DNA of 64,000 nucleotides from Halopseudomonas salegens (GCF_900105655.1 NZ_LT629787.1:1550001-1614000), one strand, 5' to 3'; positions 22,977 to 31,378 are shown, counted from the first letter of the stretch. The notes: generated by a model from the letters alone, not told the origin. Made by a program: numbers and translations.

Positions 22977-24218
22977 ATGGACAGTGCCTATGCACAGATA
23001 GAACGCTGCTATCGCCAACACGCTCGCCAGGTCCTGGCGACTCTGATTCGCCTGTTGGGTGATTTTTCCCTGGCTGAAGAAGCCCTGCAGGATGCTTTTG
23101 CTGCGGCTCTGCAGCAGTGGCCTGATCAAGGCCTGCCGGATGATCCCGTGGCCTGGTTGATTACTGCGGGGCATCGCAAGGGGATTGACCAGATTCGGCG
23201 TCAACAAACCCGCCGACGCAACAGCGAACATCTGCTGCTGTCAGCTGAAGAACTGACGGCAGCCACGGCGCTGGATGCACACGCCATTGCCGACGATCAA
23301 TTGCGCCTGCTGTTCACCTGTTGCCACCCCAGCCTGGCTCTGGATGCGCGCGTAGCACTGACCCTGCGCGAGATGTGTGGGTTGACCACCGAACAGGTTG
23401 CCCATGCCCTGCTGATCAAACCCTCCAGCCTGGCCCAGCGCATCGTGCGCGCCAAACGCAAAATCCGGCAGGCCGGCATCCCCTATCAGATACCCGATAC
23501 CGATGCCCTGCCCGAGCGTTTGCCTGGCGTTCTGCAGGTTATTTATCTGGTATTCAACGAAGGCTATTCAGCCAGCGCTGGCGACCAATTGACCGATGTT
23601 GATCTGGCGACCAATGCCCTGCAACTCAACAGCGAGCTGTTGAGTTTGTTGCCGCAAGGCGACGTTTTCGGGTTGCATGCCTTGATGTGCCTGCAGCATT
23701 CACGCCGTCACGCACGGTTGGACAATGCCGGTGACCTGGTACGTCTGGCTGACCAGGATCGCCGACGATGGGACCGGGACGAGATTGCCCGGGGTATGGA
23801 CTGCCTGACTCACGCGCTGGCCTTGAGCCCTACCGGCTATTACACCTTGCAAGCCTGTATTGCCGCCGAACATGCCCAGGCCGATGGCGCCGAAAAAACC
23901 GATTGGCCCCGTATCGTGCGCCTGTACGACGCTCTGCTACGGCACCAGGCATCCCCCGTTATCGCCCTGAACCGGGCAGTTGCCGTGGCCATGTGCGAAG
24001 GCCCGCAGGCCGGGCTGGCCCTGTTAGCCGAGCTGTCGGCACAGCCGGCACTCGTCGAGTATCACTTGTTTCATGCCGCAGTGGCTGAATTGCAGAGCCA
24101 GGCTGGCGACCGCCCGGCGGCGATTCGTGCCTATCAGCAAGCTCTGGCATTGGCCCGGCAAGCGCCGGAGCAGCGCTTTTTGCAACGGCAGTTGAATGCC
24201 TTGCAGAACGCTGGCTGA
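22977..24218 (+). CDS. ECF42-type RNA polymerase sigma factor with C-terminal TPR-like extension
   Basis: The 413-residue protein has sigma regions 2 (LLGDFSLAEEALQDAFAAALQQWPD) and 4 (LTLREMCGLTTEQVAHALLIKPSSLAQRIVRAK) in the first 190 residues. A long helical extension follows (DUF6596-like, NALQLNSELLSLLPQ, HLFHAAVAELQSQAGDRPAAIRAYQQAL) with TPR-like character. This architecture and the YciI/DGPF gene next door define the ECF42 group, which needs its C-terminal domain for activity and uses no classical anti-sigma factor. The ATG 22977 start has no clear ribosome binding site. Confidence 0.9.
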   Translation: MDSAYAQIERCYRQHARQVLATLIRLLGDFSLAEEALQDAFAAALQQWPDQGLPDDPVAWLITAGHRKGIDQIRRQQTRRRNSEHLLLSAEELTAATALDAHAIADDQLRLLFTCCHPSLALDARVALTLREMCGLTTEQVAHALLIKPSSLAQRIVRAKRKIRQAGIPYQIPDTDALPERLPGVLQVIYLVFNEGYSASAGDQLTDVDLATNALQLNSELLSLLPQGDVFGLHALMCLQHSRRHARLDNAGDLVRLADQDRRRWDRDEIARGMDCLTHALALSPTGYYTLQACIAAEHAQADGAEKTDWPRIVRLYDALLRHQASPVIALNRAVAVAMCEGPQAGLALLAELSAQPALVEYHLFHAAVAELQSQAGDRPAAIRAYQQALALARQAPEQRFLQRQLNALQNAG

Positions 24219-24297
24219 AAAAAGTTTTCCTGCCCTGTCGATTTACCTGTCGTTGTCACGACTTATTGATATCTCCAAACCAACAAGGAGTTATTCA

Positions 24298-24387
24298 ATG
24301 CAATTTATGTTGATGCGCAAGGCCGACCAGCAAACTGAACAGGTTCCCGCATTTGCCGACAACCCCGACACAGGAGAGCAGCAATGA
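24298..24387 (+). CDS. 29-residue leader ORF, truncated YciI-like N-terminus
   Basis: AAGGAG lies seven bases before ATG 24298. The product starts MQFMLMRKADQQTE, matching the opening of YciI/DGPF proteins, then ends after 29 residues. Its TGA overlaps the ATG of the complete YciI gene (ATGA). It is either a deleted paralogue of the next gene or a short leader that couples translation. The start signals are good. Confidence 0.55.
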   Translation: MQFMLMRKADQQTEQVPAFADNPDTGEQQ

Positions 24388-24746
24388 AATACGTCGCCCT
24401 GGTGTATTACCAGGAAAGCCTTATCAACGCCATGAGCGAGCAGCAATGGCATGACCTCAACCAGGAGTGCATTGCCTGCGTCGAACGCTTGACCGCGCAA
24501 GGGCACTACCTGGCCGGCCAGGCGCTGCATCCCTCGGACAGCGCCACCACACTGCGCCGCCGGGATGACGAGATTCTGATTTCCGACGGCCCCTTCGCCG
24601 AGACCAAGGAACAGCTGGCCGGGTTTTACTTGCTGGAAGCCCGCGATCTGGATGAAGCCCTGCAGCTGGCCAGCAAAATCCCCCCTGCCCGCCTGGGCAG
24701 TATTGAAGTACGACCAGCGCGCGAGTTACCGCCCAAAGATGAATAA
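24384..24746 (+). CDS. YciI/DGPF-domain protein
   Basis: The 120-residue protein carries the signature SDGPFAETKEQLAGFYLLEA, the DGPF motif of YCII-related proteins, with the small ferredoxin-like fold expected. Such proteins are the standard neighbours of ECF42 sigma factors and are their likely targets. Their biochemical role is unclear; YciI relatives may be small hydrolases or dehalogenase-like enzymes. It overlaps the leader ORF by four bases and precedes the DUF1428 gene by ten. Confidence 0.88.
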   Translation: MKYVALVYYQESLINAMSEQQWHDLNQECIACVERLTAQGHYLAGQALHPSDSATTLRRRDDEILISDGPFAETKEQLAGFYLLEARDLDEALQLASKIPPARLGSIEVRPARELPPKDE

Positions 24747-24756
24747 GGAGCACGTT

Positions 24757-25107
24757 ATGAGGTATGTCGATGGATTTGTAGCGGCCGTACCCACGGCCAA
24801 CAAGCAGCGTTATATCGAACACGCCAGAGCCGCTGCGGCGGTGTTCAAGGAGCATGGCGTACTGTCTATGGTCGAGTGCTGGGGCGATGACGTGCCGGAA
24901 GGAGAAGTCACCTCCTTCCCCATGGCGGTCAAGTGCCAGCCCGATGAGACCGTGGTGTTCTCCTGGTTTACCTGGCCCAGCAAGGCAGTGCGTGATGAAG
25001 CGATGCCGAAAATCTTTGCCGACTCGCGTCTTCATCCAGACGTGAACCCGATGCCCTTCGATGGCAAACGACTTATTTATGGTGGTTTTGAAGTCATTGT
25101 CGATTAG
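24757..25107 (+). CDS. DUF1428-family protein
   Basis: ATG 24757 follows AAGGAG and gives 116 residues. The sequence (MRYVDGFVAAVPTANKQRY, WGDDVPEGEVTSFPMAVK, FSWFTWPSKAVRDEAM, NPMPFDGKRLIYGGFE) matches DUF1428, a dimeric alpha-beta-barrel family related to YciI in fold and known as a further ECF42 partner. It ends the sigma/YciI/DUF1428 group. The biochemical function is unknown. Confidence 0.88.
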   Translation: MRYVDGFVAAVPTANKQRYIEHARAAAAVFKEHGVLSMVECWGDDVPEGEVTSFPMAVKCQPDETVVFSWFTWPSKAVRDEAMPKIFADSRLHPDVNPMPFDGKRLIYGGFEVIVD

Positions 25108-25125
25108 GTAGCTCACAGCGTTGGC

Positions 25126-25157
25126 GCCTGGCTGGCCCGGTAAAAGGCCAGCCAGGC
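25126..25157. terminator. Strong 12-bp stem hairpin between convergent genes
   Basis: A perfect inverted repeat, GCCTGGCTGGCC (25126-25137) and GGCCAGCCAGGC (25146-25157), lies between the convergent DUF1428 and lipoprotein genes. There is no T tract, but its position and stability suggest a two-way transcription end. Confidence 0.55.
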
Positions 25158-25170
25158 CCGAGCCTGGGCC

Positions 25171-26364
25171 TCAGCGTATGGCCTCAAAGTAGCGCGGCCC
25201 TATCTGCCCTTTTTCGCCACCGTCGACAATGAAGTCATCGATGTAATAATGCGATTGCATGGTCGGCCCCCAGTTCCACGAGTTGGCATTGTTGCCCCCG
25301 AAAAAGAACTGATCCCAGACGCCGCCCTGTGCGTCTTCATTAATCGGGAATACCTGTTCGAACATGACATGGGACGCGTAGCCCTCCTTGTCGTATACCC
25401 AGATATCCATCATGTACTCGGTATCATTGCTGATGTTCCGAATGTGAAACTCCACGCCCCACCACTGACCCATCGAGCTGTTCAGCGTGGTATGCCCATC
25501 ATCAATCGCCCGCCCATTGAAACCGGGTGCGGGGCCGCCACGATTGGCATTGACGATGATCAGGCCATTGGGTGTGTAGTTGTATTGCTTGATTTGCGGC
25601 ACGGTGTGGTGCAAACCGTAGGTGTCGTTGACCAGTGAACAGTTCACGGTTTCACATTGCATATTGAAGGTATTGAACTTCCACGAAGCGAAATACTGGT
25701 AAGGCTCGCCCTCGGTGTAGGTACCAATCGGGCCGCCACCGGAACAACGGCCTTCGGTGCCCTCGCACGAGGTCGGGTACATGTTGGCAGGGATCCAGAC
25801 CATGTAGAACACTCGGAAGTCACGGTAGCCGCCATTGGCAAAATAGAGCCCCAGCCGGCTCGGCCCCCGGTTGCTTTTGCCAATATCAATGGTGGCCGAC
25901 TTGGTGCCACGCCAGACCTGCCGGTCCCCACTCGCCGGGCCGATCCAGGGCTCTGCCGAGGCATTCGTATTCCAGACCGAAAAGTAGCCCCAGGGCCCTT
26001 TGCCGCCATCGGCCAGTTGGGGCATCAGCTCGGGAAAGCGATCGTCGTAACGATTGCCGCACTGGTTGTGATACCAGATACATTCGCTCTGATCCCAGTC
26101 CTCCAGGCCATCAAACTCTTCAACGAAATCAAAGCCCCACAGCTCAGCCTTGTTGGAAGACTGCTGCACATTCCAGCTGCTTGACGGCTCAGGGGTGGGC
26201 GACGTCGGCGGCGGTGCGGGATCTGGTATGGGCTCAGGCTCACCACCGCCACCACCGCCTCCACCGCCTCCACCACCCAGACAGGAGGACAACAGCAGCG
26301 TTGGGAGTAACACGGCCCCCGTCGTAAAAACTCGAGGTATCGTTTTTCCGGTGTAGTCAGTCAT
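25171..26364 (-). CDS. Lipoprotein with poly-glycine linker and lectin/glucanase-like domain
   Basis: Starting at ATG 26364, the protein has 397 residues; an upstream frame to 26403 is less likely. The lipobox LLSSC (cleavage before Cys) is followed by 12 consecutive-type Gly residues and a Pro/Glu/Ser-rich spacer. The remaining 320 residues form a beta-rich secreted domain with many Trp and Tyr and several Cys pairs (SECIWYHNQCGNR, TSCEGTEGRCSGGG, MQCETVNCSL). It resembles concanavalin-A-like lectin/glucanase or polysaccharide-lyase folds. No catalytic signature is certain. A surface carbohydrate-binding or degrading role is inferred. Confidence 0.7.
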   Translation of the reverse strand: MTDYTGKTIPRVFTTGAVLLPTLLLSSCLGGGGGGGGGGGGEPEPIPDPAPPPTSPTPEPSSSWNVQQSSNKAELWGFDFVEEFDGLEDWDQSECIWYHNQCGNRYDDRFPELMPQLADGGKGPWGYFSVWNTNASAEPWIGPASGDRQVWRGTKSATIDIGKSNRGPSRLGLYFANGGYRDFRVFYMVWIPANMYPTSCEGTEGRCSGGGPIGTYTEGEPYQYFASWKFNTFNMQCETVNCSLVNDTYGLHHTVPQIKQYNYTPNGLIIVNANRGGPAPGFNGRAIDDGHTTLNSSMGQWWGVEFHIRNISNDTEYMMDIWVYDKEGYASHVMFEQVFPINEDAQGGVWDQFFFGGNNANSWNWGPTMQSHYYIDDFIVDGGEKGQIGPRYFEAIR

Positions 26365-26624
26365 TTTATTGTCCCTGCAAACTGAATGTGTCGAACGCAT
26401 CACCCCTCTTGCACAACGGATGCGACAACACTATCCAGCACAGGGCAGACACAACGATAAAGATCTCATTCAACCTTTGCAGCAAGGGTTAGCTGTTACC
26501 AGGACCAGCGGTTGCCATTGCCTGACCAGACGCGATGTGTGGCGCAATGCCATAAAACATCTCTGAACCAGTATTGTTATTTGGTTGATTTTCTTTGTCG
26601 CGTTTCTTTACCGCGAACCACTTG

Positions 26625-26645
26625 AAACGATAATGATTATCGTTT
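26625..26645 (+). promoter_or_regulatory. Near-perfect Fur box
   Basis: AAACGATAATGATTATCGTTT is a 21-bp palindrome with a single mismatch at the centre and a very close fit to the Fur consensus. It lies 66 bases before the small gene at 26711 and also upstream of the divergent lipoprotein gene at 26364. The remaining 26365-26710 sequence holds no gene I can support. Confidence 0.8.
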
Positions 26646-26710
26646 AGTGTTTTTTCAGGATCACCAGCACGTCATTCACCCCTAACCCAGCACATCATAG
26701 AGAGAAGCCC

Positions 26711-26905
26711 ATGCACATTTACCGCGTCCCCGCCTTTTTGCTCTATGCAAGCCTGGCGGCTTCAACCAGCCTGATGGCCGATAACCGCGTTGAGCACTTC
26801 AAGGGGTCGAAGGCAGAGAATACGGAGAATGACAGCGCAGCCCGCCCCGGGGCTGCACATGATGAGAACGGTGAAGGGCTGTCAGAATCGCTTGAATCAC
26901 ACTGA
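26711..26905 (+). CDS. Small exported protein behind a Fur box, possibly truncated DUF6746
   Basis: The 64-residue product has a signal peptide (cleavage near LMA) and a mature N-terminus DNRVEHFKGSKAEN. This resembles the start of the small periplasmic DUF6746 proteins of pseudomonads (about 130 residues; recalled, not searched). After that it turns into a short Asp/Glu/Ser-rich tail, so it may be a truncated member. AGAGAGAAGCCC precedes the ATG. The Fur box upstream suggests expression under iron limitation. Confidence 0.5.
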   Translation: MHIYRVPAFLLYASLAASTSLMADNRVEHFKGSKAENTENDSAARPGAAHDENGEGLSESLESH

Positions 26906-27052
26906 CAAAAAAGCCGATGAATGGCCCAGCACCATAGGGCTCCAATTGCCCAAGGCGGGACCGAAACATCGGCTGTAAAGAAAGATACTTCGAACGGGTG
27001 ATGCGCTCAATGACCAGAATAGGGATTCCGATATTCGGTCAGACAGGCAGCC

Positions 27053-27446
27053 GGGTTCTCACCCGGAAACTCAGCCGATAACGCAAAAAGCCCAGCAAGG
27101 TTCCGGTGAAGTGCGGGCTGAAATACGACAGGGATTATTCGGCGCCTACGGCGCCTCACCCCTATGGGGTCGCCGTCGCTGCGCTCCGGCGCTCCTCCGC
27201 CAGCGTTGCTGGCTCCGGTCGAACGAGGGTTCTCACCCGGAAACTTAGCCGATAACGCAAAAAGCCCAGCAAGGTTCCGGTGAAGTGCGGGGCTGAAATA
27301 CGACAGGGATTATTCGGCGCCTGCGGCGCCTCACCCCTACGGGGCCGCCGTCGCTGCGCTCCGGCGTTCCTCCGCCAGCGTTGCTGGCTCCGGTCGAACG
27401 AGGGTTCTCACCCGGAAACTCAACCGATAACGCAAAAAGCCCAGCT
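27053..27446. repeat. 175-bp tandem repeat beside tRNA-Ser
   Basis: Two complete units (27053-27226 and 27227-27401) differ at about six positions (roughly 97% identity). A third, partial unit (27402 to about 27446) runs into the tRNA terminator. Each unit starts GGGTTCTCACCCGG, includes AACGCAAAAAGCCCAGC (the left half of the tRNA terminator) and GACAGGGATT (shared with the tRNA 3' end), and carries several short palindromes such as GGCGCC and CACCCCTATGGGG. The sequence between 26906 and 27052 shows no gene. Confidence 0.9.
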
Positions 27447-27468
27447 TTGGGCTGGGCTTTTTGCGTTA
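27430..27468 (-). terminator. Terminator of the tRNA-Ser gene
   Basis: A long perfect inverted repeat, AACGCAAAAAGCCCAGC and its complement around TTTGG, directly follows the tRNA on the minus strand. The AAAAA/TTTTT arms make it work in both directions. Confidence 0.85.
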
Positions 27469-27470
27469 TA

Positions 27471-27561
27471 TGGCGGAGAGACAGGGATTCGAACCCTGGG
27501 TAGGCTATTAACCTACGCCGGTTTTCAAGACCGGTGCATTCAACCGCTCTGCCATCTCTCC
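27471..27561 (-). tRNA. serT: tRNA-Ser (anticodon UGA)
   Basis: The 91-nt minus-strand gene starts GGAGAGATGGCAGAGCGG and ends with encoded CCA. It has the class-II long variable arm (GTAGGTTAATAGCCTAC), a T arm with GGTTCGAATCC, and the anticodon loop CTTGAAA, giving anticodon TGA for UCA codons. Acceptor ends GGAGAGA and TCTCTCC pair fully. The serT-yccA-tus neighbourhood is the same as in E. coli. Confidence 0.97.
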
Positions 27562-27764
27562 ACGGGGCGCCATAGTACCGGAAACTTCAGGCTAGTCAAT
27601 GGTCTATAGACTCAGGCAGGCATTTTTCTCTGCCTGGTTGCCTTTACTTACAGTTCAGGCTGCCGCTGGTGAGCTGCGAGCCTTGATTCTAGCCTGTTTA
27701 CCGGTATGATCATGGCAAGTTGTATTTTTAATCTGGTTTCGACCTTTTAGGGGAGTGTTCTCAC

Positions 27765-28436
27765 ATGAATGTGCAAGATAGTCAGCAAACGCTGCAACAC
27801 AGCGCTGTCAACGAGGCTGAAGTCAGCAAGCTGTTCCGCAATACCTACGCGCTGCTGGCCATGACGCTGGCATTCAGTGCCATCGTGGCGATGGCTTCCA
27901 TGGCTTTGAACCTGCCACGTCCCAATATCATCATCATGCTGGTCGGCTTTTACGGTCTGCTGTTTGCCATCACCAAGTTCCGTAATTCCGGTCTTGGCCT
28001 GGTACTGACCTTCGCGCTGACCGGTTTTATGGGTTACACGCTGGGGCCGATTCTCTCCTACTACCTGACACTGCCCAATGGCGGTCAGTTGGTGAGCATG
28101 GCGCTGGGTATGACGGCGATGGTGTTCTTTGGTCTGTCGGCCTTTGCCATCCTGACCCGCAAGGATTTCAGCTTCCTGTCCGGCTTTATCATGGCGGGCT
28201 GTATCGTTCTGCTGTGCGCGATGGTGGCCAGCTTCTTCCTGCAGATTACCGGCCTGTCACTGGCTATCTCGGCTGGTTTTGTGCTGTTTTCTTCTGCGGT
28301 CATTCTGTATCAGACCAGCTCCATCATTCATGGTGGTGAAGACAACTACATCATGGCGACGGTGACCCTGTTCGTATCCATCTACAATCTGTTCCTCAGC
28401 CTGCTGCACTTGCTGGGGATTTTCAGCAGCGACTGA
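27765..28436 (+). CDS. yccA: Bax inhibitor-1/YccA-family membrane protein
   Basis: A 223-residue protein with seven predicted membrane helices and a short cytoplasmic N-terminus ([34 protein letters not shown]). [13 protein letters not shown] and the late [22 protein letters not shown] are characteristic of the BI-1/YccA family. YccA in E. coli interacts with the FtsH-HflKC protease and can counter degradation of jammed SecY; BI-1 relatives are calcium-leak channels. GGGGAG precedes the ATG, and a terminator follows. Confidence 0.93.
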   Translation: MNVQDSQQTLQHSAVNEAEVSKLFRNTYALLAMTLAFSAIVAMASMALNLPRPNIIIMLVGFYGLLFAITKFRNSGLGLVLTFALTGFMGYTLGPILSYYLTLPNGGQLVSMALGMTAMVFFGLSAFAILTRKDFSFLSGFIMAGCIVLLCAMVASFFLQITGLSLAISAGFVLFSSAVILYQTSSIIHGGEDNYIMATVTLFVSIYNLFLSLLHLLGIFSSD

Positions 28437-28477
28437 AGTTGCCTTTTCAGGGCATCTGATCCCTGAGGTATACTTCC

Positions 28478-28507
28478 AAGGCCCGCTTTCTGCGGGCCTT
28501 CTTGTTT
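28478..28507 (+). terminator. Terminator between yccA and tusD
   Basis: Stem GGCCCGC/GCGGGCC (28480-28486, 28492-28498) with loop TTTCT is followed by TTCTTGTTT. Confidence 0.8.
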
Positions 28508-28520
28508 GAGGCGAGACTGG

Positions 28521-28910
28521 ATGAAATTTGCGATTGCCCTGCTGGCTGGCGCGCAGGACCCTGCCGCTCGCTCGGCGCTGGAATTTTCCCGCGCTGTGCT
28601 GGCCTCTGGTCACAGCATCAGTCGGTTGTTTTTCTATCGTGATGCAGTGCACCTGGCATCGTCATTGGGCGTGCAACCTCAGGACGAGTCCGATCTGGCT
28701 GCCGAATGGCGTGACTTTATCCAGCACTATGAACTGGATGCCGTGGTGTGTATCGCCGCTGCCCTGCGCCGCGGTGTGCTGGATGACGCCGAGGCGAAGC
28801 GTTGGGAACGCGCCAACAGCAATACGGCAGAACCCTGGGTACTCTCTGGGCTTGGCCAGTGGGTAGAGGCAATGCAACGGGCAGATCGGGCGGTGACCTT
28901 TGGCAACTGA
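28521..28910 (+). CDS. tusD: TusD sulfurtransferase subunit
   Basis: The 129-residue DsrE-fold protein starts at ATG 28521. It carries the conserved Cys in DAVVCIAAALRRG (about residue 78) that accepts persulfide sulfur from TusA. TusBCD passes sulfur to TusE and then to MnmA for the 2-thio group of mnm5s2U34 in tRNAs for Lys, Glu and Gln. It is the first of four tightly packed genes, two bases before tusC. Confidence 0.93.
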   Translation: MKFAIALLAGAQDPAARSALEFSRAVLASGHSISRLFFYRDAVHLASSLGVQPQDESDLAAEWRDFIQHYELDAVVCIAAALRRGVLDDAEAKRWERANSNTAEPWVLSGLGQWVEAMQRADRAVTFGN

Positions 28911-28911
28911 G

Positions 28912-29265
28912 ATGCAAAGCCTGCTGATTATCAGTCAGCATGCACCTTTTCAGCATGCGGCACGCGAGGCTCTGGATCTGGCGCTGGCGTCAGCGGCCTT
29001 CGGCGTGCCCGTGGGCATGCTGTTCATGAATGACGGGGTGCTGCAATTGCTCAAGGGGCAGGATGCGGCACAGGCGCAGCAGAAGTCGCTGGCGGCCAAT
29101 TTGCAGGCGCTGCCGCTGTTTGGCGTAGAAGATCTGATGATTTGTCAGCATTCACTGACCGAACGCGGTTTGCAGGTGCGCCAGTGCCAACTGGACGTAC
29201 GGCCCCTGTCGGGGGCGGAAATCACCTCGTTGCTGGAACACTATGACCAGGTCGTCAACCTGTGA
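28912..29265 (+). CDS. tusC: TusC sulfur-relay subunit
   Basis: The 117-residue DsrE-family protein (ATG 28912) has the typical start SLLIISQHAPFQHAAREALDLALASAAFG and FGVPVGMLFMNDGVLQL. It forms the TusBCD heterohexamer with its neighbours and carries no catalytic Cys of its own in E. coli. It sits between tusD (two bases) and tusB (ten bases). Confidence 0.92.
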   Translation: MQSLLIISQHAPFQHAAREALDLALASAAFGVPVGMLFMNDGVLQLLKGQDAAQAQQKSLAANLQALPLFGVEDLMICQHSLTERGLQVRQCQLDVRPLSGAEITSLLEHYDQVVNL

Positions 29266-29275
29266 GGAGCCAAGG

Positions 29276-29578
29276 GTGATTTTGCACATTCTGCGGCATT
29301 CGCCGGTCAATCATCCCAGCTTTGCCAGCTGCCTGCGTTCCCTGGGCAGCCGCCAGGGGGTGCTGTTGATCGAAGATGCGGTATACGCGCTGCTGCCGGG
29401 TACTGCGTTCAATCAATCCCTGCGGCTGTTGCCGACTTCCGTGAGCATTCATGTGCTGGAGAGTGATCTGGTGGCACGCGGTATCGCGCTGGATGATTTG
29501 CCCGATCGGGTCGGTCAGGTCAATTACCTGGACATGGTGACGCTGTGCACTCAGCATGACAAGGTGGTGAGCTGGTGA
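29276..29578 (+). CDS. tusB: TusB sulfur-relay subunit
   Basis: I start at GTG 29276 (GAGGAGCCAAGG upstream), giving 100 residues. The start ILHILRHSP, the motif QGVLLIEDAVYAL and the C-terminus MVTLCTQHDKVVSW match TusB/DsrH, the smallest subunit of TusBCD. Its stop overlaps the tusE start (GTGA). Confidence 0.92.
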   Translation: MILHILRHSPVNHPSFASCLRSLGSRQGVLLIEDAVYALLPGTAFNQSLRLLPTSVSIHVLESDLVARGIALDDLPDRVGQVNYLDMVTLCTQHDKVVSW

Positions 29579-29913
29579 GTACCGATCTGCTGGTCGGTGA
29601 GCGCAGGATTGCCGTGGATGACGATGGCTTTCTGCGCAACCGGGCTGACTGGGATAATGAGGTTGCCGCCGCCCTGGCCGCCCGGGAAGGTATTGAACTG
29701 ACACCGGCGCACCTGGAAATCATAGTGTTGTTGCGACAGTTCCATGCCGAATTCCAGCTGTCGCCGGCCATGCGCCCACTGGTCAAGTATGTGGGTCTGC
29801 ACCTGGGGGCAGACAAGGGCAAAAGTATCTACCTGCTGCAACTGTTCCCCGGCAGCCCGGCCAAACTGGCCAGCAAGCTGGCCGGGCTGCCGAAACCGGA
29901 TAACTGTCTCTAG
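29575..29913 (+). CDS. tusE: TusE, DsrC-family sulfur carrier
   Basis: The 112-residue protein (GTG start) has the DsrC fold and the conserved C-terminal arm, here GLPKPDNCL, with the sulfur-carrying Cys as the penultimate residue. DGFLRNRADWDNEVAAALAAREGIELT and MRPLVKYVGLHLG are family signatures. It receives sulfur from TusD and hands it to MnmA on tRNA. It completes the tus cluster by a four-base overlap with tusB. Confidence 0.94.
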   Translation: MSTDLLVGERRIAVDDDGFLRNRADWDNEVAAALAAREGIELTPAHLEIIVLLRQFHAEFQLSPAMRPLVKYVGLHLGADKGKSIYLLQLFPGSPAKLASKLAGLPKPDNCL

Positions 29914-29925
29914 AGGTCTGCGCTC

Positions 29926-31371
29926 ATGTGGGACAACCTGCAGGATATTTTCGGGGTTGCGCTGGTCATTCTCTACTGGTTGTTCACGGCGTTGGTGACC
30001 TTGCGGGTGATCACCAAGCGGCGCGCCGTGAGTGCCAGCCTGGCCTGGCTGCTGGTGATTTACATTCTGCCGGTGTTTGGCGCCATGCTGTATCTGATGC
30101 TTGGCGAGCTGAGTCTCGGCAAGCAGCGCTCTACCCGTGCCGAGAGCATGGTTGAACCTTATCTCGACAACCTGAAGAACGGCTATTCCAGTCAGGATAT
30201 TCCGATGCCCGGTGGCCAACAGTCGCTGGCCATTCACCAGTTGCTGGCCCATCGCGTCGGTATTGGCGCCCTCGCCTACAAGCATTTGCAGGTGCTGGAT
30301 ACCCCGGCGGATATATTTGCCCATCTGCAGGCTGACATTGCTGCAGCGCGTGAAAGCATTCGCATCGAGACCTATATCTGGTTTTGCGGTGGCCGCGTGA
30401 ATGACATTGCCGAGGCCTTGATTGCGGCCAGTGAACGCGGCGTCAAGGTGACCATTCTGGCCGACCATGCCGGCAGCCGACGCTTCTTCCGTTCACGCTG
30501 GCGCAAGCGTCTGGTCAAGGCCGGTGTCGCGGTGGTCCCGGCCCTTCCGGTGCGGCTGTGGCGCGCGCTGGTCAACCGGATCGATGTGCGCCTGCACCGC
30601 AAACTGGTCGTGATTGATGATCGGCTGGCGTTCACGGGCTCGATGAATATGGCCGACCCGGACTGCTTCAAACGGGGTGCGCGGGTTGGGCCCTGGATCG
30701 ATACCATGCTGCGTATTGAGGGACAGGCGGCGGCCGGGCTGGCCAAGGTGTTTGCCTGGGACTGGGAAGTGGAAACCGGTCAGCGCAGTTTGCCCGTGTT
30801 GCCGCCGGCGGGCGATCATCCGGATCACTGGCTGTCGATCATTCCCTCCGGCCCGGGTATCGGTGACGACCTTATCGGGCAGTCGGTGCTGGCCGGTATT
30901 TACCGGGCCAACCACAGCATCACCATTGCTACGCCCTACTTCGTGCCATCGGAAGCCATTTTTGATGCGCTTTGCCACGCGGCAAAACGCGGGGTAAAGG
31001 TGCGGCTGCTGGTTCCCAGATACAATGATTCGCTGATGGTCGGTTGGGCCAGCCGTTCCTACTACGAGCCGCTGTTGCTCGCAGGGGCGGAAATCCTCCG
31101 GTTTGAGGGCGGGCTTCTGCATACCAAAGCGATGCTGATGGATGACGAGTTGGCTCTGGTGGGCAGTGTGAATCTGGATATCCGCAGCCTGCAGCTGAAT
31201 TTCGAACTGACGGTGGCGCTGTTCAACCCGGTCAGCTGTGCGGAAATCGGTCAGTTGCTGGAGCGTTACAGTGCTCGCTGTCAGCCCTTGTCTTTGATCG
31301 AGTGGCAGCAACGCGGGCGCGGGTCACGCACCCTTGAACGCCTAATGTATTTTATGAGCCCTATTCTCTAA
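29926..31371 (+). CDS. cls: Cardiolipin synthase (PLD superfamily)
   Basis: The 481-residue inner-membrane enzyme has two N-terminal helices (about 8-28 and 38-58) and two HKD sites, VRLHRKLVVIDD with GSMNMAD and LLHTKAMLMDD with GSVNLD. It condenses two phosphatidylglycerols to cardiolipin and glycerol. Length and order match ClsA. GAGG precedes ATG 29926; 12 bases separate it from tusE, so it may be read through from that cluster. Confidence 0.93.
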   Translation: MWDNLQDIFGVALVILYWLFTALVTLRVITKRRAVSASLAWLLVIYILPVFGAMLYLMLGELSLGKQRSTRAESMVEPYLDNLKNGYSSQDIPMPGGQQSLAIHQLLAHRVGIGALAYKHLQVLDTPADIFAHLQADIAAARESIRIETYIWFCGGRVNDIAEALIAASERGVKVTILADHAGSRRFFRSRWRKRLVKAGVAVVPALPVRLWRALVNRIDVRLHRKLVVIDDRLAFTGSMNMADPDCFKRGARVGPWIDTMLRIEGQAAAGLAKVFAWDWEVETGQRSLPVLPPAGDHPDHWLSIIPSGPGIGDDLIGQSVLAGIYRANHSITIATPYFVPSEAIFDALCHAAKRGVKVRLLVPRYNDSLMVGWASRSYYEPLLLAGAEILRFEGGLLHTKAMLMDDELALVGSVNLDIRSLQLNFELTVALFNPVSCAEIGQLLERYSARCQPLSLIEWQQRGRGSRTLERLMYFMSPIL

Positions 31372-31378
31372 GCTGCTG

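Noticed and set aside
27053..27446. Tandem repeat considered as a CRISPR array
   Set aside because: The unit is 175 bp, repeated directly with no unique spacers, and it shares sequence with the tRNA and its terminator.
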